A stretch of DNA of 64,000 nucleotides. Source: an uncultured Mesonia sp. GTDB taxonomy: Bacteria > Bacteroidota > Bacteroidia > Flavobacteriales > Flavobacteriaceae. This document shows, one piece after another, positions 51,801 through 59,103 of the stretch (position 1 is its first letter; the number at the start of each line of letters is the position of its first letter). The translations under genes were made by a program, and so were the position numbers. The notes beneath the pieces were generated by a model, which searched no databases, was not told where the DNA came from, and saw only the letters and a list, made by a program, of their open reading frames with translations. The DNA lies in NCBI GenBank assembly GCA_958296185.1, contig CATQIB010000017.1:1-64000 (forward strand), in the 5' to 3' direction.

Positions 51801-52532
51801 CTAACCAATCTTATTTTGTAAGGCAAAATAGGCTCTTTTTGCTGCTTTTTCTTCTGCTTTTTTCTTGCTGGTCGCCCGTGCTTTAGCACGTACGTTATCA
51901 TTTAACCATAATTTGACTGCGAAATGTTTTTGCTCGGCTACCCCTGTATCTTCGTAAGACTCAAAATTAAAAACAATTTTTTGTTTTTGGCACCACTCTA
52001 TGAGTAAACTTTTGTAACTGATAACGAAGCCTTCTAGCTCTTCAATGTCTACATAGGGGTCAATTACACGGCGCTTTACAAATGCCTTACAGCTTTTATA
52101 CCCTTTATCTAGATAAATAGCTCCTACAAGAGCTTCAAAAAGATTTCCATGAATGTTATCGCCAAAGTTTTGTTTGGGTAAACTGGTTTTAACTAGACCG
52201 ATGAGGTTAAGGTCTTTACCTAATTCATTTAAGTGTTTACGGCTTACTATTTTTGAGCGCATTTTGGTTAGATAGCCTTCATTTCCTTGAGGGGCTTCTT
52301 CAAACAAGTGGGCGGCTATTATTGCGCTTAACATAGCATCACCCAGAAACTCCAAGCGTTCGTAATTTATATCGTTACCCTGCGGATCTTTTTTATTCAT
52401 AGATCTATGGGTAAACGCACGTTGGTAAATTTCAATGTTTTTGGGTTTGAACCCGATAATTTTCTGAATAGCCACAAAAAAATTCCCGTTCTTTTTTGAA
52501 CGGGAATTCCATATGTTTTGAATAATGCTCAT
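51801..52532 (-). CDS. rnc: Ribonuclease III
   Basis: The 243-residue enzyme cuts double-stranded RNA in rRNA and mRNA processing. The catalytic signature is NYERLEFLGDAML (56-68), with the second acidic pair in GNLFEALVGAIYLDKG. A double-stranded RNA-binding domain covers about 170-240 (SLLIEWCQKQKIVFNFE, KAEEKAAKRAYFAL). It is the third gene of acpP-fabF-rnc, 14 bases after fabF, a conserved order in this phylum. Confidence 0.95.
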   Translation of the reverse strand: MSIIQNIWNSRSKKNGNFFVAIQKIIGFKPKNIEIYQRAFTHRSMNKKDPQGNDINYERLEFLGDAMLSAIIAAHLFEEAPQGNEGYLTKMRSKIVSRKHLNELGKDLNLIGLVKTSLPKQNFGDNIHGNLFEALVGAIYLDKGYKSCKAFVKRRVIDPYVDIEELEGFVISYKSLLIEWCQKQKIVFNFESYEDTGVAEQKHFAVKLWLNDNVRAKARATSKKKAEEKAAKRAYFALQNKIG

Positions 52533-52546
52533 ATAATTACAAAGGC

Positions 52547-53800
52547 TTATTCAGTTAATTTCTTAAATAAAATACAAGCATTGTGACCGCCAAAACCAAA
52601 AGTGTTGCTCATGGCTACATTTACCTCTCGTTTTTGCGCCTTATTTAACGTAAGGTTTAAACTAGGGTCAATGTTTTCATCGGCTACCTCGTGGTTAATA
52701 GTGGGTGGCACTATACTGTGCTGCATAGCTAAGATAGAGGCAATGGCTTCTACCGCACCAGCTGCACCTAGCAAATGCCCGGTCATCGATTTGGTGGAGT
52801 TGATATTGATATTCTTTGCGTGCTCTCCAAATACATTAGAAATAGCTTTGAGTTCGGCTACATCACCAAGCGGTGTAGAGGTACCATGTGTATTGATAGC
52901 ATCTACATCTTCTGGTTTTAAATTAGCGTTTTTTAAGCAATTTTCCATCACGGCCATTACGCCAATCCCATCAGGGTGTGGAGCCGTCATATGATAAGCA
53001 TCAGAAGACATTCCTCCTCCAACTACTTCGGCATAAATCTTAGCTCCGCGCGCTTTAGCGTGTTCGTACTCTTCGAGAATTAATGCTCCTGCACCTTCAC
53101 CTAGAACAAATCCGTCTCGTGTTGCATCAAAGGGTTTTGATGCTTTGGTTGGGTTTTCATTGTTGGTTGATAGTGCGTGCATCGCATTAAAACCTCCCAT
53201 ACCTGCTTGGGTAACAGCGGCTTCGCTACCTCCGGTAACAATTACATCGCTATGGCCTAATCTTATATAGTTAAGCGCGTCGATCAATGCGTTGGCCGAA
53301 GAAGCACAAGCTGAAACTGTCGTGTAATTTGGCCCCATAAACCCATGTTTAATAGAGATATGCCCTGGAGCTATATCAGCAATCATTTTAGGGATAAAGA
53401 ATGGGTTAAACCTTGGCGTACCGTCGCCATTGGCAAAATTTTTAACTTCTTCTTGAAAAGTTTCTAAACCGCCAATACCTGCACCCCATATTACCCCAAC
53501 ACGGTGTTTGTTAATGGTATCAAGATCTAGTTTTGAATCGGCTATAGCTTCATCTGAAGCTACCAAAGCATACTGTGCAAATTTATCAAGACGTCTTAAC
53601 TCTTTGCGATCAAAATACTCATTAAAAGGGAAGTTTTTAATCTCACAAGCGAACTTCGTCTTAAATTTATCAGTATCAAAATAAGTGATGGGTGCTCCAC
53701 CACTTCTCCCGCTTACCAAACCATCCCAGTATTCCTGTATATTGTTACCAATGGGGGTAAGGGCACCTAAACCTGTAACTACTACTCGCTTTAACTCCAT
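52547..53800 (-). CDS. fabF: Beta-ketoacyl-ACP synthase II
   Basis: The 417-residue condensing enzyme extends fatty-acid chains using malonyl-ACP. The catalytic Cys is in TVSACASSANA (about residue 165), and the two His are in INTHGTSTPLGD and STKSMTGHLLGAAG. MELKRVVVTGLGALTPIG is the standard start. It follows acpP by 12 bases. Confidence 0.97.
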   Translation of the reverse strand: MELKRVVVTGLGALTPIGNNIQEYWDGLVSGRSGGAPITYFDTDKFKTKFACEIKNFPFNEYFDRKELRRLDKFAQYALVASDEAIADSKLDLDTINKHRVGVIWGAGIGGLETFQEEVKNFANGDGTPRFNPFFIPKMIADIAPGHISIKHGFMGPNYTTVSACASSANALIDALNYIRLGHSDVIVTGGSEAAVTQAGMGGFNAMHALSTNNENPTKASKPFDATRDGFVLGEGAGALILEEYEHAKARGAKIYAEVVGGGMSSDAYHMTAPHPDGIGVMAVMENCLKNANLKPEDVDAINTHGTSTPLGDVAELKAISNVFGEHAKNININSTKSMTGHLLGAAGAVEAIASILAMQHSIVPPTINHEVADENIDPSLNLTLNKAQKREVNVAMSNTFGFGGHNACILFKKLTE

Positions 53801-53812
53801 ACTTGAGATGTA

Positions 53813-54049
53813 TTATTTTTTTGCTTCCTCGATATAAGAAATAGCTTGACCTACAGTTGAAATGTTTTCTGCTTGGTCATCTGGAATTTGAATATCGAAC
53901 TCTTTTTCGAATTCCATAATTAATTCAACGGTGTCCAATGAATCAGCACCTAAATCGTTGGTGAAACTAGCGTCGTTTACTACTTCATTCTCGTCAACTC
54001 CTAATTTATCAACGATAATTGCTTTTACTCTTGATGCAATGTCTGACAT
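53813..54049 (-). CDS. acpP: Acyl carrier protein
   Basis: The 78-residue acidic protein carries acyl chains on a phosphopantetheine arm attached to Ser37 in [12 protein letters not shown]. Helices I-IV are in the expected places. It is the first gene of acpP-fabF-rnc, 32 bases downstream of a promoter element. Confidence 0.97.
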   Translation of the reverse strand: MSDIASRVKAIIVDKLGVDENEVVNDASFTNDLGADSLDTVELIMEFEKEFDIQIPDDQAENISTVGQAISYIEEAKK

Positions 54050-54080
54050 AATCTTCTAATTTTAAAATTTGATTAAGTGG

Positions 54081-54088
54081 CAAAAATA
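54081..54088 (-). promoter_or_regulatory. -7 element for acpP-fabF-rnc
   Basis: The minus strand reads TATTTTTG, a TAnnTTTG match, 31 bases before the acpP ATG. Confidence 0.55.
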
Positions 54089-54128
54089 AAAAACTTTAGG
54101 TTAAAACAAGTTTTCTTGCCAAAAATGT

Positions 54129-54788
54129 GTGCCCAATTTACATAAATTTATACAAAGTAACTATTTTTACTACCTAATAATTCACCAAAAAAGCTTTGTT
54201 TTGATAGATAAATCCCTTCCGCAGACTAAGAAAATAGTGGTATTTGCCTCAGGTAAAGGCTCTAATGCCAAAAAGATAATACAGCACTTTGATGGCCACG
54301 CTGAAGTAGAAGTAAGTCACGTTTTCTCTAATAAAAAGACAGCTCCCGTCTTAAAAATGGCCCATGAGCATGGGGTGCAAGCCGTACATTTTGATAAAGC
54401 AGCTTTGTATGAAAGTAATGAACTTTTGCAAATGTTGCAGCAAATAAAGCCCGACCTTATTGTGCTGGCCGGTTTTTTATGGTTAATGCCTAAAGCGATT
54501 ATCGAGGCCTTTCCTAATAAAATAATCAACGTTCATCCTGCTTTGTTACCTAAATATGGAGGTAAAGGTATGTACGGTAGTTTTGTACACCGAGCGGTTT
54601 TACAAAATAATGACACCGAAACAGGTATAACTTTTCATTATGTGAATGAGAATTATGATGAAGGCGAGCATATAGCGCAATTTAAAGTACCCATTAAACC
54701 CGATGAAACCTTAGATTCTTTGCAAGAGAAAATTCACGGTTTAGAGCATGAGCATTTTGTTCAAGTAATAGAAAACTTATTGCAATAA
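54129..54788 (+). CDS. purN: Phosphoribosylglycinamide formyltransferase
   Basis: The enzyme transfers a formyl group from 10-formyl-THF to GAR in purine synthesis. The family start is KKIVVFASGKGSNAKKI; the active-site segment IINVHPALLPKYGGKGMYG and TGITFHYVNENYDEGEHI with the catalytic Asp are present. From the ATG at 54129 the protein has 219 residues, of which the first 32 or so are not family-like. A TTG at 54201 would give about 195 residues, the usual size; I keep the ATG but consider the start unsure. rnhA begins at the last base of its stop codon. Confidence 0.9.
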   Translation: MPNLHKFIQSNYFYYLIIHQKSFVLIDKSLPQTKKIVVFASGKGSNAKKIIQHFDGHAEVEVSHVFSNKKTAPVLKMAHEHGVQAVHFDKAALYESNELLQMLQQIKPDLIVLAGFLWLMPKAIIEAFPNKIINVHPALLPKYGGKGMYGSFVHRAVLQNNDTETGITFHYVNENYDEGEHIAQFKVPIKPDETLDSLQEKIHGLEHEHFVQVIENLLQ

Positions 54789-55426
54789 TGACTAAAAAGC
54801 AAAAGTATTATGTTGTTTGGCAAGGAAGAAAAACCGGCATTTTCACCTCCTGGGAAGATTGTAAAGCACAAATCACAGGTTACCAAGGAGCGCAATACAA
54901 GAGTTTTTCTAGTTTTACTGAAGCACAAAAAGCTTTTAATAAAGCCTACGATGAGGTAAAGGCAAAGGCGCATAATAAAAATGAGCCCAGTTTAGAACAA
55001 CTTGAACGCAGAGTTAAAGAAGTAGATTTTAATGCGCTGGCGGTTGATGCCGCTTCAAGCGGAAACCCGGGAAAGGTGGAATACCGGGGTGTTTGGATAA
55101 AAAACAACAAGCAAATTTTTCATAAAGGTCCTTTTGAAGAAGGAACCAATAATATTGGTGAATTTCTAGCACTTGTACACGCACTGGCTTTACTTAAAAA
55201 AAACCAATATACTCACGCCGTTTATTCCGATTCAAAAATTGCGATTGGCTGGGTGTATAAAAAGAAATGTAATACTAAATTAAAACGAAACCCTAAGAAT
55301 GCCGCGATTTTTGAGTTGGTAGATCGTGCCGAAAAATGGCTGGCAACGAATTACTTCACCACCAAAATCATAAAATGGGATACTAAAAACTGGGGGGAAA
55401 TCCCAGCGGATTTTGGGAGGAAATAA
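54788..55426 (+). CDS. rnhA: Ribonuclease HI with viroplasmin-like N-domain
   Basis: The 212-residue enzyme degrades RNA in RNA-DNA hybrids. The N-terminal 50 residues (YYVVWQGRKTGIFTSWEDC through AQKAFNKAY) form the Caulimovirus viroplasmin/RNase H N-terminal domain, a hybrid-binding module also found in eukaryotic RNase H1. The catalytic domain has Asp87, Glu125, Asp148 and Asp208 in VDAASSGNPG, IGEFLALVHAL, YSDSKIAIGW and IPADFGRK. It overlaps purN by one base. Confidence 0.92.
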   Translation: MTKKQKYYVVWQGRKTGIFTSWEDCKAQITGYQGAQYKSFSSFTEAQKAFNKAYDEVKAKAHNKNEPSLEQLERRVKEVDFNALAVDAASSGNPGKVEYRGVWIKNNKQIFHKGPFEEGTNNIGEFLALVHALALLKKNQYTHAVYSDSKIAIGWVYKKKCNTKLKRNPKNAAIFELVDRAEKWLATNYFTTKIIKWDTKNWGEIPADFGRK

Positions 55427-55448
55427 AACGGCTTTATAAAGCCGTTTT
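55425..55448. terminator. Palindromic bidirectional terminator after rnhA
   Basis: The 24 bases are a perfect palindrome made of AAAACGGCTTTA and its complement. T-runs in both orientations let it end the rnhA operon and the converging membrane-protein genes. Confidence 0.8.
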
Positions 55449-55458
55449 ATCAATTATA

Positions 55459-55653
55459 TTAGTGCGTTTTAGTTTTTCTGTTAAAAAAAACAGTCGCAAA
55501 ATATAAAGCGAATTGAGTTATAGATATTATAAATAATAACTGATAATATTCAGTACGTCTTTCCAAAACATTGTAAACGCCTAATGTTAGAAAAATAAAT
55601 GATAATAATAGAAATTTATTTTTTGACTTATACAATTTTACTATTTTTTTCAT
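55459..55653 (-). CDS. Small two-helix membrane protein
   Basis: The 64-residue protein has two hydrophobic segments (about 14-30 and 37-56) joined by ERRTEYY, with basic ends. There is no known domain. It follows the CPBP-family gene by 14 bases, so it is probably the last gene of that operon. It looks like a real gene because of position and clean membrane topology, but homologues were not checked. Confidence 0.55.
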   Translation of the reverse strand: MKKIVKLYKSKNKFLLLSFIFLTLGVYNVLERRTEYYQLLFIISITQFALYFATVFFNRKTKTH

Positions 55654-55667
55654 ATTTAAATAAGGAT

Positions 55668-56687
55668 TTATTTGTTGCGCATAGCATCTAGTTGTTTTTG
55701 TTTTACCATAAGTCCTTCTTTTTCCAATAAACGTAAAATCTCTTCTAGCTCGATTAAACAGGAGTCTTTTTTCTGAATATTCAAAGAGTACACCTTAAAT
55801 TGCTTTTTCTGGGAATATAAATCTAAAACGGAATCTAATTGTATATTTTTCTGGTTAGCAAAAAAATCGAGATCCATTTTATTAAACTGCAAGGCTTTAT
55901 GAAACCCAGTGTTTAAGTGAAGCGTTTTCCATTGCAGGTGTTTTTGAGAAATTTCAAAATCAGCTAAATTATCCAATACTCCAGATTCTGCTACGCTTAA
56001 GGTATAACATGAGGTAGTATGCGTTATAGGCGTTTCATTAATCTCAGATGCTGAAAATTGGTATGAAAATAAAATTGCGTTGAACACAAAATGAAAAAGA
56101 AAAGCCCAAAATAAGCCGTAATTTATACGTAAATAACATAAAATAAAGCTGACGCCTATGAAGTTTAAAGTCAAACTAATGCTCGCAATATCTGGCGTAT
56201 CGAATAGACGCAAAGGACCGTAGTGAAAAAAGCTGAAACTTACCGAAGTAAGTATAATCTGAGCGAGGCTAATCTTAAGTGTCGAAAAGGTTTTGTTAAA
56301 GAAGTTTAAAGAATAACTAATGCCTAATAATGATAAAAAGAAAAATTCAATTTTAGTTGCAGATTGAAAAAGAATTAAAATTGCCAGAAGACTAAAAATA
56401 GTAATTACTATTTTAGTGCGCTTTTTTTTATGTGCTACACCAACATGCCACCTATGAACCACCTCTTCTATAAGGGGTAGAAAAAGGAGGATGAATAGCC
56501 AGGTATGCAGATTACTGCTAAAAGAAAATGCTTCTGGTTTTGCTTGTACTTCTTTAAAGAGATTGTTATCTAAACCTTGGTAAACAAAAATAATGAAAAA
56601 AGTAATGAAAAGCTGGACCTCCAAAAGAAGGCCCAGTAAAAAAATAGTATTAAACTTATTTTTTTTAAAGTGTTTTATTATTCGCAT
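55668..56687 (-). CDS. CPBP family intramembrane metalloprotease homologue
   Basis: The 339-residue protein has about eight transmembrane helices and all three CPBP (CAAX protease/bacteriocin-processing) motifs. These are EEVVHR (Glu74, Glu75, Arg79), FSFFH (Phe151, His155) and HFVFN (His199, Asn203). A C-terminal soluble part of about 120 residues (from about 215) with SCYTLSVAES and a coiled, charged end is unusual for the family. Members cleave membrane substrates or protect against peptide toxins; the role here is unknown. It lies among small unknown membrane proteins. Confidence 0.8.
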   Translation of the reverse strand: MRIIKHFKKNKFNTIFLLGLLLEVQLFITFFIIFVYQGLDNNLFKEVQAKPEAFSFSSNLHTWLFILLFLPLIEEVVHRWHVGVAHKKKRTKIVITIFSLLAILILFQSATKIEFFFLSLLGISYSLNFFNKTFSTLKISLAQIILTSVSFSFFHYGPLRLFDTPDIASISLTLNFIGVSFILCYLRINYGLFWAFLFHFVFNAILFSYQFSASEINETPITHTTSCYTLSVAESGVLDNLADFEISQKHLQWKTLHLNTGFHKALQFNKMDLDFFANQKNIQLDSVLDLYSQKKQFKVYSLNIQKKDSCLIELEEILRLLEKEGLMVKQKQLDAMRNK

Positions 56688-56728
56688 TTGTTAAATTCAA
56701 CCTCTCATTTTTATTATAATAAATCTTT

Positions 56729-57064
56729 TTATTGAAACTTTTGTTTTAAAAAGTCTTTATCTTTTCTGCTCCATATTTCTATATCTTTAAAAAAGTTTTT
56801 ATCACACAATAAACAGGATTTATTTGCAAGAACTTTGAATTTTTTAAATTCTCTTAGAGTGTCCAAATTTTTTGCTGCGAATAATTGATATTTAGGTGAC
56901 ATATAAGCCCAATATAAAACTGAAACCACGATGTAAATAATTGTTGTTGTTAAATAAGGGAAGACGGTATCTTTTAATATTGCAGCTGCATAGAAAAAAG
57001 CAAAAATCAGCATAGGTAAGTTTATCCATAACTGCCCTACAATTATCATCTTATTAATTCTCAT
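56729..57064 (-). CDS. Small membrane protein with C-terminal CxxC
   Basis: This protein of about 111 residues starts at MRINKMIIVGQLWINL (57064). The frame is open to an ATG at 57145, but that extension is cysteine-rich, poorly hydrophobic and unlike a start. Two transmembrane helices (about 6-27 and 33-52) are followed by a basic cytosolic part with SCLLCDK, possibly a metal or redox site. The gene lies 41 bases upstream of the CPBP gene. No family is recognised. Confidence 0.5.
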   Translation of the reverse strand: MRINKMIIVGQLWINLPMLIFAFFYAAAILKDTVFPYLTTTIIYIVVSVLYWAYMSPKYQLFAAKNLDTLREFKKFKVLANKSCLLCDKNFFKDIEIWSRKDKDFLKQKFQ

Positions 57065-57400
57065 AATATATGGTTTTATTATATTTTTTTGTTTTAAAAC
57101 CCTCAAAGTGTTGCACGTGCAGTATTGGCAGGTATACAACTTCACAAATCAAAAAAAAAAACGATTAAAACAAATTTTACCAGATAAAAATGTTAAATAA
57201 AATTAATTAAGCTACAATTTATTAAGGGTTTTTACAGAGAGTAGTCTACAAATTAAGCTAATTTTTAATGGTATTTATATTTCAAACCATGGCTTAACCT
57301 TACTGGTAGTAGCTCAAAGTTTGATTTTTTAGCATAGCTGGTTGTTTCTAGAAATAAAAATTTTTAAACCCCCATGCTTTGTAACAAGTCAATAAAAAAC
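57065..57400. other. AT-rich intergenic region within the membrane-protein cluster
   Basis: These 336 bases, between two small membrane-protein genes on the minus strand, contain no supported gene. The upstream open extension of the CxxC membrane-protein frame falls here. No perfect TAnnTTTG element is seen on the minus strand. Confidence 0.4.
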
Positions 57401-57739
57401 TTAGTATGACGGGAATAATAAAAACTTAATGGCTATCAATACCATGGTATAAACACTTAGAGTATAAATAATCTTGGTGGTTGAAGGTTTTAATTTGTAC
57501 AGCCGGTAGTTTAAGTAGAAACTGAGTATTAAGGAGGGGATAAACAGCAATAAAATCTTTACGCTCATTAGTTTTAAACTTATGAGACCTATGAATACCA
57601 TGGAGGCCATAAATTGTAAAAAAAATAAAATTTTACCGTGTTTAACTGTAGCCAATGCTTCTTTTTGGTGCTTATATTCTTTCAAAAAATACACTATTGC
57701 CAAAAGAAGTAATAATCCGTTTAAGTAAATATCGTTCAT
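57401..57739 (-). CDS. Four-helix membrane protein of unknown function
   Basis: The 112-residue protein is almost entirely hydrophobic, with four predicted helices (about 4-20, 36-54, 60-78 and 90-108) and short basic loops (KEYKHQKE, YRLYKLKPS). No motif is recognised. A TAnnTTTG promoter lies about 130 bases upstream. It heads the group of small membrane proteins that includes the CPBP homologue. Confidence 0.55.
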   Translation of the reverse strand: MNDIYLNGLLLLLAIVYFLKEYKHQKEALATVKHGKILFFLQFMASMVFIGLISLKLMSVKILLLFIPSLILSFYLNYRLYKLKPSTTKIIYTLSVYTMVLIAIKFLLFPSY

Positions 57740-57872
57740 AAGTAAAAAAAATAACCCATTAGTCTTATTGCGGTACCGCGAGCTTGTCTTCTATTGTTAG
57801 TGTAATACGTAGATAAGGTTTTAGCATAATCTATACAACATAAATCTGTTAGCCTTAATTTCCCTGTAAAGG

Positions 57873-57880
57873 CAAATATA
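57873..57880 (-). promoter_or_regulatory. -7 element for the four-helix membrane protein
   Basis: The minus strand reads TATATTTG, matching TAnnTTTG. It would give a leader of about 130 bases. Confidence 0.45.
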
Positions 57881-58099
57881 AAAAAATACAGCATTCAAAA
57901 TCATATGCATTTATAGTGTACTTGGGTAGCACTTTTCATTTGTTCTTTAAAATCAAGATCATTCACATTTTTTACGGCGCTGTAAATCGCTGCTTTTGTT
58001 CAAAAATATAATTTTTTTTAATTAGCTTAATTGGGCTTAAATAATTAGAAATTTAAATAGACATCTGTTTCTTACTGCTAAAAATTGTATTAAACACCT

Positions 58100-58107
58100 T
58101 ATATTTG
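58100..58107 (+). promoter_or_regulatory. -7 element for the PfkB kinase
   Basis: TATATTTG lies 17 bases before the PfkB start codon. Confidence 0.55.
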
Positions 58108-58124
58108 CCGAAAATTTAAAAAGC

Positions 58125-59048
58125 ATGAGTAAACTTTTAATTGTGGGAACGGTAGCTTTTGATGCCATTGAGACTCCCTTTGGGAAAACAGATAAGATTT
58201 TAGGTGGTGCGGGAACCTACATTGGTTTAGCAGCACAAAAGTTTGGCGTAAATAGCGCTATTGTTTCTGTAGTGGGAGGCGATTTTCCTCAAAAATACAT
58301 AGATATCTTTCATGAAAAGTCTATCAATTTAGACGGGCTAGAGGTAATTCAAGATGGTAAAACCTTTTTTTGGAGCGGTAGATACCATAATGATATGAAT
58401 ACTCGCGACACCCTAGACACGCAATTAAATGTTTTAGAAAATTTTGATCCAGTAGTACCCGATGCTTTTCAAGATGCAGAGGTGGTAATGTTGGGTAATT
58501 TACATCCTGCTGTACAAATGGGGGTGATCAATCAGGTTAAGCAACCTAAACTGATAATTCTAGATACCATGAACTTTTGGATGGATCATACGCTATCAGA
58601 GCTTAAAGAGGTGATTGCAAAAGTAGATGTTATTACTATAAATGATGAAGAAGCAAGACAACTTTCTGGCGAATATTCACTGGTAAAAGCTGCACGGGCA
58701 ATCGAGGAAATGGGACCAAAATATGTGGTGATTAAAAAAGGAGAGCACGGAGCTTTATTATTTGATAAAAATGAAATGTTTTTTGCGCCTGCCTTACCCT
58801 TAGAAGAGGTTTTTGATCCAACTGGGGCGGGAGATACTTTTGCGGGTGGTTTTGCCGGCTACCTTGCTAAAACACAAGATTATTCGTTTGCCAATATGAA
58901 GAAAGCTATAATTTACGGCTCTAACCTAGCTTCTTTCTGTGTAGAAAAATTTGGTACCGAGCGCATGCTAAATCTTGAAGATCAAGAAATTGAGGAGCGA
59001 CTGAAAGTTTTTAAATCCTTAACTCAATTTGAAATAGATTTAAATTAA
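58125..59048 (+). CDS. PfkB-family carbohydrate or nucleoside kinase
   Basis: The 307-residue kinase has the PfkB signature DPTGAGDTFAGGF with catalytic Asp237, an N-terminal GGAGTYIGLAAQKFG and VVGGDFPQKY. It belongs to the ribokinase/adenosine kinase superfamily. The substrate cannot be read; a ribose or nucleoside is plausible because purF follows on the same strand. A terminator separates it from purF. Confidence 0.88.
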   Translation: MSKLLIVGTVAFDAIETPFGKTDKILGGAGTYIGLAAQKFGVNSAIVSVVGGDFPQKYIDIFHEKSINLDGLEVIQDGKTFFWSGRYHNDMNTRDTLDTQLNVLENFDPVVPDAFQDAEVVMLGNLHPAVQMGVINQVKQPKLIILDTMNFWMDHTLSELKEVIAKVDVITINDEEARQLSGEYSLVKAARAIEEMGPKYVVIKKGEHGALLFDKNEMFFAPALPLEEVFDPTGAGDTFAGGFAGYLAKTQDYSFANMKKAIIYGSNLASFCVEKFGTERMLNLEDQEIEERLKVFKSLTQFEIDLN

Positions 59049-59054
59049 TTTTGT

Positions 59055-59080
59055 ACCCTGCCCGCTTGGCAGGGTTTTTT
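59055..59080 (+). terminator. Terminator of the PfkB gene
   Basis: ACCCTGCC / GGCAGGGT stem with a CGCTT loop and a T-run, just after the stop codon. Confidence 0.85.
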
Positions 59081-59103
59081 AATACAACAACACAACACAC
59101 ATT

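Larger units (their letters stand above)
57740..58124. other. Intergenic region with two divergent promoters
   Basis: These 385 bases contain a -7 element for the left-pointing membrane protein (57873-57880) and one for the right-pointing PfkB gene (58100-58107). A 52-codon frame at 57736-57894 on the minus strand overlaps the downstream ATG as ATGA, but begins upstream of the promoter element, so I do not call it a gene. GCGGTACCGC at 57770-57779 is a perfect ten-base palindrome of unknown role. Confidence 0.45.

Noticed and set aside
57065-57145. Cysteine-rich N-terminal extension of the CxxC membrane protein.
   Set aside because: An internal ATG at 57064 directly precedes the first hydrophobic helix, and the extension looks like translated intergenic DNA.
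57736-57894. 52-codon minus-strand frame overlapping the next gene's start as ATGA.
   Set aside because: Its first codons contain the likely -7 element, so the message would start inside it, and the protein shows no recognisable pattern.
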